Of a stretch of 64,000 nucleotides of DNA, positions 8,154 through 17,352 are shown piece after piece. The DNA is from Bradyrhizobium sp. BTAi1 (GTDB lineage: Bacteria; Pseudomonadota; Alphaproteobacteria; Rhizobiales; Xanthobacteraceae): assembly GCF_000015165.1 (NCBI RefSeq), contig NC_009485.1:4793501-4857500 (forward strand), read 5' to 3'. Under the pieces are notes generated by a model. That model was not told the origin of the DNA. It saw nothing but the letters and a program-made list of their open reading frames with translations, and searched no databases. Both the position numbers and the translations under genes were made by a program. Every line of letters begins with the position of its first letter. The first letter of the stretch is position 1.

Positions 8154-8188
8154 GGAGGCTTGGAACGGCATCCCCGCCCCAAGCCTCC
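8154..8188 (+). promoter_or_regulatory. Stem-loop just after glnB
   Basis: GGAGGCTTGG at 8154-8163 pairs perfectly with CCAAGCCTCC at 8179-8188, directly after the glnB stop. It has no T-tract, so it is a weak terminator at best. It might act as a partial attenuator or mRNA-stability element that sets glnB against glnA expression. The remaining 180 bp up to glnA show no recognisable element. Confidence 0.35.
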
Positions 8189-8371
8189 GACAGAGAAGAT
8201 ATGCTGCGCATGCAGCGGTGACGGCAGCCCAGGCGTCCTCTGCGAGGCGCTTGCAGGCGGCCCTTTTGGCGTTTTCCGATATTGTCTTGGCCCCCGCGCG
8301 AGGCTAATGGAGCATGACCCGCGGACGCCGTCCCGCGCCGGGCCGTGACGTTTCAGCCAAGAGGGGTATTC

Positions 8372-9781
8372 ATGAAGACCGCCAAGGACGTCTTGAAAGC
8401 AATCAAAGACAACGACGTCAAATATGTCGACCTCCGCTTCACCGATCCGCGGGGCAAGTGGCAGCACGTCACCTTCGACGTCAGCATGATCGACGAGGAC
8501 ATTTTTGCTGAAGGCACGATGTTCGACGGCTCCTCGATCGCCGGCTGGAAGGCGATCAACGAGTCGGACATGTGCCTGATGCCCGACCCGGTGACGGCCA
8601 CGATCGATCCGTTCTTCGCCGAAACCACCATGATCATCACCTGCGACGTGCTTGAGCCGACCACCGGCGAGCCGTACAACCGCGATCCCCGCGGCATCGC
8701 CAAGAAGGCCGAGGCGATGGTGAAGTCGATGGGCGTGGGCGACACCGTGTTCGTCGGCCCCGAAGCCGAGTTCTTCGTGTTCGATGACGTGCGCTACAGC
8801 TCGTCGCCCTACAACACCGGCTTCCGCCTCGACTCCTCGGAGCTGCCGACCAACTCGGACACCGAGTATGAGGGCGGCAATCTCGGCCACCGCATCCGCA
8901 CCAAGGCCGGCTACTTCCCGGTGCCGCCGCAGGACTCGGTGCAGGACATGCGCTCGGAGATGCTGGGTGCGATGGCCCGCATGGGCGTCAAGGTCGAGAA
9001 GCACCATCACGAGGTCGCCTCGGCCCAGCACGAGCTCGGCATGAAGTTCGACACGCTGACCTTGATGGCCGACCAGATGCAGATCTACAAATACTGCATC
9101 CACCAGGTCGCGCACATCTACGGCAAGACCGCCACCTTCATGCCGAAGCCGGTCTATGGCGACAACGGCTCGGGCATGCACGTCCACCAGTCGATCTGGA
9201 AGGACGGCAAACCGGTGTTCGCGGGCAACAAATACTCCGACCTGTCGGAGACCTGCCTGTCCTACATCGCCGGCATCATCAAGCATGCCAAGGCCATCAA
9301 CGCCTTCACCAACCCGTCGACCAACTCCTACAAGCGTCTGGTCCCGGGCTATGAGGCGCCGGTGCTGCTCGCCTACTCCGCGCGCAACCGCTCGGCCTCG
9401 TGCCGCATCCCCTACACCTCCTCGCCGAAGGCCAAGCGCGTCGAGGTCCGCTTCCCCGATCCGCTCGCCAACCCCTATCTCGGCTTCGCCGCGATGCTGA
9501 TGGCCGGCCTCGACGGCGTGAAGAACAAGCTCGATCCGGGCCCGGCGATGGACAAGGACCTCTACGACCTGCCGAAGGAAGAGCTGAAGCAGATCCCGAC
9601 CGTCTGCGGCTCGCTCCGTGAGGCGCTCGAGAATCTCGACAAGGACCGCGCCTTCCTGAAGGCCGGCGGCGTGTTCGACGACGACTTCATCGACAGCTAC
9701 ATCGCGCTGAAGATGACCGAGGTCGAGCGCTTCGAAATGACCCCGCACCCGGTCGAGTTCGACATGTACTACTCGGGCTGA
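8372..9781 (+). CDS. glnA: Type I glutamine synthetase
   Basis: Condenses glutamate and ammonia with ATP. It forms a cytoplasmic dodecamer and is the main ammonium-assimilating enzyme. The 469-aa length is that of GSI-beta. Visible are the N-terminal FDGSSIAGW latch, metal-site glutamates in VGPEAEFFVFD, the ATP loop NGSGMHVHQS, the flap NPSTNSYKRLVPGYEAP and Arg-rich SARNRSASCRIP. Tyr398 of LYDLPKEE corresponds to the E. coli Tyr397 adenylylation site, so control by GlnE is expected. The ATG at 8372 follows AGAGGGG. An upstream in-frame start (8345) is disfavoured. Confidence 0.97.
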   Translation: MKTAKDVLKAIKDNDVKYVDLRFTDPRGKWQHVTFDVSMIDEDIFAEGTMFDGSSIAGWKAINESDMCLMPDPVTATIDPFFAETTMIITCDVLEPTTGEPYNRDPRGIAKKAEAMVKSMGVGDTVFVGPEAEFFVFDDVRYSSSPYNTGFRLDSSELPTNSDTEYEGGNLGHRIRTKAGYFPVPPQDSVQDMRSEMLGAMARMGVKVEKHHHEVASAQHELGMKFDTLTLMADQMQIYKYCIHQVAHIYGKTATFMPKPVYGDNGSGMHVHQSIWKDGKPVFAGNKYSDLSETCLSYIAGIIKHAKAINAFTNPSTNSYKRLVPGYEAPVLLAYSARNRSASCRIPYTSSPKAKRVEVRFPDPLANPYLGFAAMLMAGLDGVKNKLDPGPAMDKDLYDLPKEELKQIPTVCGSLREALENLDKDRAFLKAGGVFDDDFIDSYIALKMTEVERFEMTPHPVEFDMYYSG

Positions 9782-9807
9782 GCGCCCGATAAGATCGGCG
9801 GATCACG

Positions 9808-9836
9808 AAGGCGCCCCTCGCGGGGCGCCTTTTGTT
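9808..9836 (+). terminator. Intrinsic terminator of glnBA
   Basis: AGGCGCCCC at 9809-9817 pairs with GGGGCGCCT at 9822-9830 around the tetraloop TCGC, followed by TTTGTTT. It lies 27 bp after the glnA stop. Confidence 0.85.
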
Positions 9837-9985
9837 TGGTGGCGCACGTTACTTGGCGCAGTGAGATCAGGGGCCTCGTCCTTCGAGACGCCGCGCTCCC
9901 TTGGGATCAGCGCGCGAGAGCAACCGACAAACAATCGTGCGCTGTCTGGAACCATGAGGCCCGTCTGCCGACCCGGTCTCGATCG

Positions 9986-10585
9986 CTATCTCTCGGGAAA
10001 GTGCACGACAACCTGCTCGACAACGGGTGCCCATTCTCGTGCCTTCGCATCACCGGACGAAATCCGGTCGCCTGCAGGCGCGCCCATCTCGCTGCCCTTG
10101 CCGAATCGAACCGCAATCCGGCAGCCCCCGGGCAGAGGACGGTCCAGCGCGCCGCCCTTCCAGTCGACGACGAAGCCGCCGCCATCAGTGAAGAACTCGC
10201 GGATCAGAAACGGCCGGCCGTTGATCTTCTGCACCTCGGCCAGGGTGGAGCCGAGCGTCACGCCGGCAACGTTCCAGTGACTGGTCTTGGCGTCGATCAA
10301 GGTGAGGCGCGACACCCGCTGCATCGTCTCGTCCGTAAAGCCGATCTCGATGCGCCAGTCCGGCGATTTCGGCGACAGCACGACGCCCGGATAGGTGATA
10401 TCCTCCACCCCGGTGTACAGTTGCTCGTCAATCACCGCGTCCTGGCCGTAGCGCTGCATCAGGCTCCTCGCGGAGTCTGAGACCGACACCGGCGAAGTGC
10501 AGGTGATCAGCCCATCGGCTGGCGGCGTGATCTGCGCCGATGCCGGCGAGGCGAGAAGCATTAACAACAAGAGCGTTCGGCGCAT
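9986..10585 (-). CDS. Secreted protein of unknown function (paralogue of next gene)
   Basis: 199 aa with a clear Sec signal peptide (MRRTLLLLMLLASPASAQ). The mature part carries two conserved cysteines, one in LITCTSPVSV and one in LPGGCRIAVRF, which could form a periplasmic disulfide. It shares with its upstream neighbour the pattern PITCT.PV...D.A.SL.QRYG...V, a central WNVAGVTLGSTLAEVQKINGRPF region, GG.V.D.K.GALDR.LPGGC and a C-terminal APVV. No known domain is recognised. The tandem arrangement indicates an old duplication. Confidence 0.75.
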   Translation of the reverse strand: MRRTLLLLMLLASPASAQITPPADGLITCTSPVSVSDSARSLMQRYGQDAVIDEQLYTGVEDITYPGVVLSPKSPDWRIEIGFTDETMQRVSRLTLIDAKTSHWNVAGVTLGSTLAEVQKINGRPFLIREFFTDGGGFVVDWKGGALDRPLPGGCRIAVRFGKGSEMGAPAGDRISSGDAKAREWAPVVEQVVVHFPER

Positions 10586-10619
10586 GCTGATCCCGGTCAG
10601 GCTTGCGACAATAATGCCA

Positions 10620-11228
10620 TCACTTCGCGGCGAAATTGACGCCGATCTCGGTGACGACAGGCGCGAATTTCAGCAGCGCCGGAATGTCGGACGACACCTT
10701 CACACCATCCCCTGACAGCGCCCGCGGCGCGTCCTTGTCCTTGCCGAAGCGCAGCGTGATCGAGCAGCCGCCCGGCAGCCTGCGCCCGAGCGCGCCATTC
10801 TTGAAGTCGGTGACGAAGCCGCCATAGTCCCAGCCGAAGCCGCTCACGACGAACGGCTTGCCGTTGGCCTTCTGGACCGCCGCGAGGCTGGCGCCGATAC
10901 TGATGCCGGCCACGGTCCAGCGGCTGCTCTTGGCGTTGTCGCGCAAGGTCAGCGCGGACACCGTTGCCGTCTTGTCCTCGATGAAGGCGACTTCGATGCG
11001 CCGGTCCATCGCCCGCGGAAACAGCACGAGGCCCTGATAGGTCTCGCCCTCCGCGCCCGGCAGATCCTGCACGACCGCCTCGGCGCCATAGCGCTGTTGG
11101 AGGCTTTTCGCGGTGTCGGTGGCCGCCACCGGGAGCGTGCAGGTGATCGGTCCCTCGCTCGGCGGGGCGGTCTGCGCCAGGGCGGAAGAAGCCATCAGCA
11201 AACCTGCTGTGATCAGGAGGTGGCGCAT
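10620..11228 (-). CDS. Secreted protein of unknown function (tandem paralogue)
   Basis: 202 aa with a Sec signal (MRHLLITAGLLMASSALAQ). It is collinear with the downstream gene over its whole length: PITCTLPVAATDTAKSLQQR near the start, WTVAGISIGASLAAVQKANG in the middle, and GALGRRLPGGCSITLRFGK before the end. Both conserved cysteines are present. The 34-bp gap to the next gene suggests one transcript. The function is unknown; a periplasmic location is inferred from the signal peptide. Confidence 0.75.
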   Translation of the reverse strand: MRHLLITAGLLMASSALAQTAPPSEGPITCTLPVAATDTAKSLQQRYGAEAVVQDLPGAEGETYQGLVLFPRAMDRRIEVAFIEDKTATVSALTLRDNAKSSRWTVAGISIGASLAAVQKANGKPFVVSGFGWDYGGFVTDFKNGALGRRLPGGCSITLRFGKDKDAPRALSGDGVKVSSDIPALLKFAPVVTEIGVNFAAK

Positions 11229-11308
11229 CCGGGACCCTTGCTCCGCGACATCATAAGGTTGCCTTTGAGCTTGGTCTGGCCCGCGCTAAGCCCGGTTCAC
11301 GTCCGACA

Positions 11309-12079
11309 TCAAGCCGCGAGATGCCGCTTCCTCACCGCCGAGCCGAACGCCTCGAACAGCTTGCGGTTGATCGGGTTCTTCTGCGGGTCGTATTCGGCGT
11401 GCCACTGCACGCCCAGCGCAAAGTTCGGCGCGTCGGCGATGCGGATGGCCTCGATGGTGCCGTCCTCCGCGATGCCCTCGATGACGACGCGATCGCCGGG
11501 CTCGAGAATGCCCTGGCCATGCAGCGAATTCACCTTGATGCTGTCGCAGCCGAGAATGGTTGCGAAGGCGCCGCCCGGCGTCAGCCTGACCTCGTGCCGG
11601 TCGGCGAACACGACCGTCGGATCGGGATGGATCTCGCCATTCTCCAGCCGGGGCATGCGATGGTTCATGCGGCCGGGGATCTCGCGGATCTCCGGATGCA
11701 GCGTGCCGCCGAAGGCGACGTTCATTTCCTGCAGGCCGCGGCAGATGCCGAACAGCGGAATGCCTCTGGCGACGCAGGCCTCCGACAACTGCAGGGCAAC
11801 CTCGTCGCGGTGAATATCGTAGGGCTCGTGCTTGAGGCTGGGCTCGGTGTTGAACCGCGTCGGATGCACGTTGGCGCGGGCGCCGGTCAGCACCACGCCA
11901 TCGACGATGTCGAGCAGCGCCGCGATGTCGGTAATCTCGGGAACACCGGCGAACATCAGCGGCAGCGCGCCCGCGACCTCAGCCACGGCGCTCAGATTGC
12001 GTTCGCCCACCATCTGCACGGTGAACCTGTTCTCGACGCGGTGGCTGTTGCCGATCACGCCGACGACCGGACGTTTCAT
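11309..12079 (-). CDS. Gamma-glutamyl-gamma-aminobutyrate hydrolase family (class I glutamine amidotransferase fold)
   Basis: 256 aa. The fold resembles PuuD, which cleaves gamma-glutamyl-GABA in putrescine breakdown. The nucleophile elbow is FGICRGLQEMN (Cys near 112), and the His/Glu pair is in LGVQWHAEYDPQ. The N-terminal PVVGVIGNSHRVENRF and the GVVLTGARANVHP segment also fit. I chose the ATG at 12079 because the family begins with a short polar stretch before PxVGV. No putrescine genes lie nearby, so the substrate is not certain. Confidence 0.88.
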   Translation of the reverse strand: MKRPVVGVIGNSHRVENRFTVQMVGERNLSAVAEVAGALPLMFAGVPEITDIAALLDIVDGVVLTGARANVHPTRFNTEPSLKHEPYDIHRDEVALQLSEACVARGIPLFGICRGLQEMNVAFGGTLHPEIREIPGRMNHRMPRLENGEIHPDPTVVFADRHEVRLTPGGAFATILGCDSIKVNSLHGQGILEPGDRVVIEGIAEDGTIEAIRIADAPNFALGVQWHAEYDPQKNPINRKLFEAFGSAVRKRHLAA

Positions 12080-12300
12080 AGCCCTCGTTTCCGTTTCTCT
12101 CCCGCGCGAAGCATAAGTCATGCCTCTGAAAAATCATGCCCGCGTCGCCGGGCCGGATCAACCTATGACCGCGCGGGTCCCCAATGCCAATTCCGGACAA
12201 CCCCGCAGCTGGCTCGCCTGCAAAGATCCGCCAACCCTATGCTTGATCCGGCGGCGGTTTTCGCCAATGTGTGGAGGCCGATCAGCATAAAGGACCCTTC

Positions 12301-13449
12301 ATGACCGCCCCCGCCGACCCGCGCCTCGAGGCCCGCAGCGACCTGGCCTGGGCCATCACCGTCGGCGGCATCGGGGTGATCCTGTTCGCGGCGACACTCG
12401 CCTTCAGCTGGTATTACGCTGCCGCGTTGTTTCTGCTGTTCTCGGGCATGCTGCTCGGCGTCGCGCTCAATGCGATGACCAGCCTGCTCGGCCGCGTGCT
12501 GCCGTGGCCGCATCCGCTGCGTCTCGCCCTGGTGTGTCTCACGCTTGCAGCGCTGCTCGTCGGCATCGTGTTCCTCGGCGGTACCACCATCGCCGACCAG
12601 GCCAAGGTGCTCAGCGACACCATCAAGTCGCAGCTCGGCAACATCAAGGGCTTCCTCGACCGCAACGGTATCGACACCAGCTTCTTCGATTTCAGCGCGG
12701 CAACCCAGGCCACCCCCGCCCCCGATGGCGGCTCGACCACACCGACCCAGGCACCGTCTCACAGCCTGCCGGGCGGCCTGCCCTCGCCGAGTGCGCTGGC
12801 TTCCTCGGGCGGGGCCATCGTCAGCCAGACCTTCAAGCTGCTGCTGGGCACCGTCAGCGCCGTCGGCAACTTCTTCATTGTCCTGTTCCTCGGCCTGGCT
12901 TTCGCGGCGCAGCCCGCGGTCTATCGCAGCGGGCTCCTGTTCCTGGCGCCGGCGAAGTACCGCGACCAGGCCACCGTGATCATCGACCGCATCAGCTACA
13001 CGCTGGAGCGATGGCTGATCGCCCAGATCACCACGATGTTCGCGGTGTTCTTGGTCACCTGGATCGGGCTTGCCGTCATCGGCGTGCAGAGTTCGTTCAT
13101 CCTCGGCATCCAGGCCGGCCTGCTCGCCTTTATTCCGACCGTCGGCGCCATCATCGCCGGGGTCATCGTGGTGCTGGCGAGCCTCGCCTCGGGCTGGGTT
13201 GCGGCGGTCTCCGCTTTTGTGCTGTTCCTCGGCGTGCACGCGATGGAGAGCTACGTGCTGACGCCCTTGATCCAGCGTCAGGCGCTCGACATCCCCCCAG
13301 CGACGCTGTTCGCCTTCCAGATCCTGCTCGGCATCGTGTTCGGCGTCTGGGGACTGACCCTGGCGCTGCCGCTGATGGCGATCGCCAAGGTGATGATCGA
13401 CTATTTCAAGAGCGACCGCAGCACCGAAGACGCAGCGGCTGCGATCTGA
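12301..13449 (+). CDS. AI-2E family transporter (putative permease)
   Basis: 382-aa membrane protein with about eight hydrophobic segments in the PerM/TqsA/YdiK pattern. Two segments lie at the N-terminus and one follows near residue 75. A large soluble insert (residues about 105-170, rich in Pro, Thr and Ser) comes next, and then a C-terminal block with the family signatures GIQAGLLAFIPTVGAIIAG and LFAFQILLGIVFGVWGL. The family contains autoinducer-2 exporters and Na+/H+ antiporter-like members, so the substrate cannot be assigned. It is divergent from the hydrolase gene. Confidence 0.88.
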   Translation: MTAPADPRLEARSDLAWAITVGGIGVILFAATLAFSWYYAAALFLLFSGMLLGVALNAMTSLLGRVLPWPHPLRLALVCLTLAALLVGIVFLGGTTIADQAKVLSDTIKSQLGNIKGFLDRNGIDTSFFDFSAATQATPAPDGGSTTPTQAPSHSLPGGLPSPSALASSGGAIVSQTFKLLLGTVSAVGNFFIVLFLGLAFAAQPAVYRSGLLFLAPAKYRDQATVIIDRISYTLERWLIAQITTMFAVFLVTWIGLAVIGVQSSFILGIQAGLLAFIPTVGAIIAGVIVVLASLASGWVAAVSAFVLFLGVHAMESYVLTPLIQRQALDIPPATLFAFQILLGIVFGVWGLTLALPLMAIAKVMIDYFKSDRSTEDAAAAI

Positions 13450-13471
13450 AGCCCTCCGCGCCGTCGGCGCG

Positions 13472-14641
13472 TCAACCGACCGGCATCGCGGTCTCGACGA
13501 GCTTGGCCCAATAGCTGATCCCGTGCGGGATCACGTCGTCGTTGAAGTCGTATTCGGGGTGATGCACGCCGGCCCCGTCGCCGATGCCCATGAACACGAA
13601 CGCGCCGGGCCGCGCCTGCAGCATATAGGCGAAATCCTCGCCGCCGAGCCGGGGCGGCATGTCGGTCTTGACCTGATCCGGCCCGACCACGTCGCGTGCC
13701 ACCTTCGCCGCGAATGCGGTCTGCTCCGCGTGGTTGACGACGACCGGATAGCCCCATTCGTAGTCGATCTCGACCTCGACGCCCATGCCGCTCGCCATCG
13801 CCGCCACGAGATCCTTGAACCGCTTGTCCATCAAACGCCGGACCTCCTCGTCGAGCGTGCGCACGGTGCCGCCGATGATCGCGGTCTGCGGAATGATGTT
13901 GTCGGCCGACGTGCCCGCATGGAAGCGCGTGATCGACAGCACCGCGCTCTCGACCGGATCGACGTTGCGCGCCACGATGGTCTGCAGCGCGGTCACGATC
14001 TGCGCGCCCGCGATGATCGGATCGACGCATTTGTTCGGGCGCGCGGCATGACCGCCGAGCCCCTTCAGCCGCACCTCGAACGTATCGGCCGCCGCCATGA
14101 CGGCGCCGACCCGCGTCGAAACGGCGCCGAGCGGCAGGCCCGGCGCGTTGTGCAGGCCGTAGACCTCCTCGATTCCGAAGCGCTCCATCAGGCCGTCATC
14201 GACCATGGCGCGGCCGCCGGCGCCGCCCTCCTCCGCCGGCTGGAAGATCACGACCGCGGTGCCCGCGAAATTGCGCGTCTCGGCAAGATAGCGCGCCGCG
14301 CCCAGCAGCATTGCGGTGTGGCCGTCATGACCGCAGGCATGCATCCGGCCGGGGATGGTCGATTTGTGCGGAATGTCGCTGACTTCCTGCAGCGGCAGCG
14401 CGTCCATGTCGGCGCGCAGACCGATCACGCGCGGTGACGGCTCGCGACCTCTGATGACGCCGACCACACCGGTGCGGCCGATGCCCGTCACGACCTCATC
14501 GACGCCGAACGACGTCAACAGTTCGGCGACGCGCGCCGCCGTCCGGTGGACCTCGTAGAGCAGCTCGGGATGCTGGTGGAAATCGCGCCGCCAGACCTTG
14601 GCGTCCTCCGCCAGCTCGGCGGCGCGGTTGATGATCGGCAT
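13472..14641 (-). CDS. M20D family amidohydrolase (hippurate / N-acyl amino acid hydrolase type)
   Basis: 389-aa metal-dependent amidase that cleaves N-acylated amino acids. The dinuclear metal site is intact: RADMDALPLQE, HACGHDGHTAMLLGAARYL and FQPAEEGGAGGRAM. The C-terminal ligand region PRLGGEDFAYMLQ and the dimerisation (lid) domain (residues about 185-300) are also visible. There is no signal peptide, so it should be cytoplasmic. The substrate (hippurate, IAA-amino acid conjugate or other) cannot be read from the sequence. Confidence 0.92.
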   Translation of the reverse strand: MPIINRAAELAEDAKVWRRDFHQHPELLYEVHRTAARVAELLTSFGVDEVVTGIGRTGVVGVIRGREPSPRVIGLRADMDALPLQEVSDIPHKSTIPGRMHACGHDGHTAMLLGAARYLAETRNFAGTAVVIFQPAEEGGAGGRAMVDDGLMERFGIEEVYGLHNAPGLPLGAVSTRVGAVMAAADTFEVRLKGLGGHAARPNKCVDPIIAGAQIVTALQTIVARNVDPVESAVLSITRFHAGTSADNIIPQTAIIGGTVRTLDEEVRRLMDKRFKDLVAAMASGMGVEVEIDYEWGYPVVVNHAEQTAFAAKVARDVVGPDQVKTDMPPRLGGEDFAYMLQARPGAFVFMGIGDGAGVHHPEYDFNDDVIPHGISYWAKLVETAMPVG

Positions 14642-14769
14642 GTTACGGAGTTCCGAATCATGAGGAGAGGCACGTCAGGGACAACGCGCATTGCATCTCA
14701 TTGCATGTCGGCCGACCGCAAAACACAAGCGCCATTCGCTCATGCGTTGCTGCGCCGACTGCATTGCAG

Positions 14770-15318
14770 TCAGGTTCGCAGCTCGTCCAGCTCGCGGGCG
14801 AGATTGGCCCGCGCCTTCTCATCGAGCGCCGCGGCGAAGCCGGGGTCGGGATAGATCACCGGCCGGCTCACAAACCGCTCCAGCACCGCCGCGCGCCCCG
14901 CGCGATAGGCCTCGTCCGGCACATGGGCATATTCGCGCCGGATCGCGCGCGCATAGGCATCGTAAGTGATGTCGTCGGCGGCGAGAATGGCGAGATCGAT
15001 CGAGACCAGCAATGCGCCGCGCCGGTCGCCCGGCGCGACATCATGCGTCCGGGTCAGCCGGATCAGGCGGCCGACCTCGTCGCGCAGCTCCGGCGCGACA
15101 TGGCGCTCGGCGAGAACAGCGCTCTGCTCCTCATTGTCGGCGCGCGTGGGATCATAGACGACGTCGTGCCACCAGATCGCCGCGGTCAGGATCTCCCGAT
15201 CGCCGGCGCTGAGGCCGGCGACGCCCGCCAGCCATGTCAGGCAGTCCTGAACATGGCGCAGATCGTGATAGTGGCGGCCCGGCGCGGAATAGGCCGCGAC
15301 CAGATCGTCATGGGTCAT
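14770..15318 (-). CDS. HD-domain protein (predicted metal-dependent phosphohydrolase)
   Basis: 182 aa. The HD signature is present: YHDLRHVQDCL near 17-27, then IWWHDVVYDP near 49-58, and the late SIDLAILAADD. Databases often call such proteins by the misleading name N-methyl-D-aspartate receptor NMDAR2C-like. The frame is open upstream, but the ATG at 15318 (MTHDDLVAAYSAPGRHYHD) fits the family. It stops 35 bp before the ABM-type gene on the same strand begins its 3' end, so the two may be co-transcribed. Confidence 0.8.
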   Translation of the reverse strand: MTHDDLVAAYSAPGRHYHDLRHVQDCLTWLAGVAGLSAGDREILTAAIWWHDVVYDPTRADNEEQSAVLAERHVAPELRDEVGRLIRLTRTHDVAPGDRRGALLVSIDLAILAADDITYDAYARAIRREYAHVPDEAYRAGRAAVLERFVSRPVIYPDPGFAAALDEKARANLARELDELRT

Positions 15319-15353
15319 GCCGCGCTCCGTCACAGCGCCTGTCCAGGTGCGCC

Positions 15354-15656
15354 TCAGCCCGCCGAGGTCAGCACCGTCTCGGTGTGCTCGACATCCGGCG
15401 GCGCGGCGAAATACGGCCCGACAAGGCCGCGCCACTCGGTGAAGTTCTCCGAGCCGCGAAAATCCACCGTGTGGTTCTCGAGCGTCTCCCACTTCACCAT
15501 CAGCCGGTAGCGCTGCGGCTTCTCGATCGATTTGTGCAGCTCGAAGCCATGGAAGCCCTTGGAGCGGCCGAAGGCGGCGCGCGCCTTGGCGACCGCTGCC
15601 TCGAAATCCTTCTCGCTGCCCGGCTTGATGTCGATCTGGGCGATTTCCGTGATCAT
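15354..15656 (-). CDS. Antibiotic-biosynthesis-monooxygenase (ABM) fold protein
   Basis: A 100-aa ferredoxin-like alpha/beta barrel protein of the ABM/YgiN type. It begins MITEIAQIDIKPGSEKDFEAAV and contains the family pattern FHGFELHKSIEKPQRYRLMV, W.TLE.H..FR.S..F and a C-terminal VEHTETV. Such proteins are small dimeric oxygenases or stress proteins. The cofactor-free quinol or haem-degrading activity cannot be assigned. An in-frame ATG at 15677 would add seven residues. Confidence 0.8.
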   Translation of the reverse strand: MITEIAQIDIKPGSEKDFEAAVAKARAAFGRSKGFHGFELHKSIEKPQRYRLMVKWETLENHTVDFRGSENFTEWRGLVGPYFAAPPDVEHTETVLTSAG

Positions 15657-15733
15657 GGTCTGGCGGCCTCCCCTCATTGTCGGTCGAGACCGTGTCTAGC
15701 CCAGACCGATGGCGAGAGAAAGCTGCGCGGCGG

Positions 15734-16963
15734 TCAGCTCGACACCACCGCCTGCCCCGGCTGCACCGGTGGCGCTCCGGCCGCTGCGGCGGCCCGCTGA
15801 CGCCGGTAGCGCTCCAGCGACAGCGGCAATTCGGACGCCGCCTCGACGCGGTTGCGGCCCGACCGCTTGGCCTTGTAGAGCGCGGTGTCGGCGGCCGCGA
15901 GCAGCACGTCGAGCTCGGTTCCCGCCGGGCCGCCGGCGACGCCGATGCTCACGGTGGTGTCGACCGGCTTCTCCTCGCAGACCACGCCGGACGCCGCGAA
16001 CGCCTCGCGGACGCGCTCGGCGGCGACCATCGCCTCCTCGATCGAACAGGGCAGCAGCGCTGCGAACTCCTCGCCGCCGATCCGCCCAGAGAGATCGGTG
16101 AGACGCAGATTGTTGACCACGACATCCGCGAACAGCTTCAGCACCGTGTCGCCTTCGGCGTGGCCGAACCGGTCATTGATGGATTTGAAATGATCGATGT
16201 CGAAGATCAGCACGCTGACCGGCCGCTGCTCGCGCGCCTCGCGGGCAATCAGCTGCGCGCAGGCGTCCGCAAAGCCGCGACGATTGAGCAGGCCCGTGAG
16301 CGGGTCGGTGGTGGCGGCGCGCTTATGCGCACTGACGATGCGCTCCGACACCAGCATGAAGATCACGAACACCGTGCCGACCGCATACAGCACCAGCTCG
16401 ATCGAGAAGATCGTCACCCAGGCGGCCGCGAAGGCACCATCGGCGTCGCGCAGCATGTTGCCGAGCAGGATCGGCAGCATCAGCACGAAGCCATGCATCG
16501 CCGGCACGATCAGCGCCGGCCAGCGCCGATGCAGCGTGCGCCGCCGCTCCTGCCAGAGCTCGGCCGCCGTCAGCATGGCGTAGATCACGACGATGGCGGC
16601 GCCGATGGTCAGGCGGAGCGACTGTGCGGCCGGGTCGAGCAGCATGCCGCTCGTGATCCACACCAGCGCGCCGAGCACCAGGCCGATCACGCTCGGCGGC
16701 TTGCCGTGGAAGACGCGCGCGGCGTTCCAGACCATCGCGGTTGCGACCAGCCCGATCGCGCTGAGAAACAGCGACACCACCACGCCATAGACCTCGCCGA
16801 CCAAGGTCCACAGCGCGATCGCGACCGCGCCGAGAATGTAGGCCGCGCCCCACCAGCGCAGTGCCGGCGTGTTCTCCTGCCGTCCGAAGTGCAGCAACAT
16901 CGCGCCAAGCAGCGCCGCGACCATAGTCGCTACGATGTCGAGCGTCATGCTGTCGAGCGCCAT
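15734..16963 (-). CDS. Membrane-bound diguanylate cyclase (GGDEF)
   Basis: 409 aa. The N-terminal half (about 1-215) holds six to seven hydrophobic helices with no known sensory domain name. The C-terminal half is a GGDEF domain that makes c-di-GMP from GTP. The active site is GGEEF (IGGEEFAALLP), substrate-binding residues are in FDIDHFKSINDRFGH, and the inhibitory I-site RLTD sits five residues before GGEEF, so product feedback is expected. No EAL domain follows. It could contribute to exopolysaccharide or motility control, but nothing in the sequence links it to a target. Confidence 0.92.
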   Translation of the reverse strand: MALDSMTLDIVATMVAALLGAMLLHFGRQENTPALRWWGAAYILGAVAIALWTLVGEVYGVVVSLFLSAIGLVATAMVWNAARVFHGKPPSVIGLVLGALVWITSGMLLDPAAQSLRLTIGAAIVVIYAMLTAAELWQERRRTLHRRWPALIVPAMHGFVLMLPILLGNMLRDADGAFAAAWVTIFSIELVLYAVGTVFVIFMLVSERIVSAHKRAATTDPLTGLLNRRGFADACAQLIAREAREQRPVSVLIFDIDHFKSINDRFGHAEGDTVLKLFADVVVNNLRLTDLSGRIGGEEFAALLPCSIEEAMVAAERVREAFAASGVVCEEKPVDTTVSIGVAGGPAGTELDVLLAAADTALYKAKRSGRNRVEAASELPLSLERYRRQRAAAAAGAPPVQPGQAVVSS

Positions 16964-17352
16964 GCGTCACCTCGGTTGCTGCGGCAGCGCGGGAACTCAG
17001 GGTTAGCGCGGCCTTATCGCGATCAACCTAGCGTGCGGTCTGTTCGGAAGACGTTTGCGTGGGATGCCAAGTTTTCTGGAAAAGCGCGCCGCAACTCGCC
17101 AGCAATTGCTGCGCAAAAAATCGGCAAAAAGAATTCAAAAGCAAACCGGAGGCCAGGGGGGGCCGCTCGCTTCAATTGCAGGCTGCGCAGGCGCATCGAT
17201 CGTTAGTTGCTGAAACGGTCGAGAGGTTCGCTGATTTCGGGTGATTGCCGCGACAACTCATCGAAACGATAAGAAACCTTCTCAAATTTGAGATCATGTC
17301 TCCCTAACACGTCCCCGCCGCGGCACCGTGCGCGGCTGAATTGGGGACGACC
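16964..17352. other. Divergent intergenic region, no gene seen
   Basis: This 389-bp gap separates the diguanylate cyclase (minus) from the metallophosphoesterase (plus). It is A/T-richer than its surroundings (runs such as GCAAAAAATCGGCAAAAAG near 17112) and should hold both promoters. I see no convincing -35/-10 pair, no RNA gene and no coding frame with a binding site. Confidence 0.5.

Noticed and set aside
10600..10614. TGGCATTATTGTCGC as a sigma-54 promoter
   Set aside because: The spacing is right, but the -12 element lacks TTGC and it would start transcription within a few bases of the ATG at 10585.
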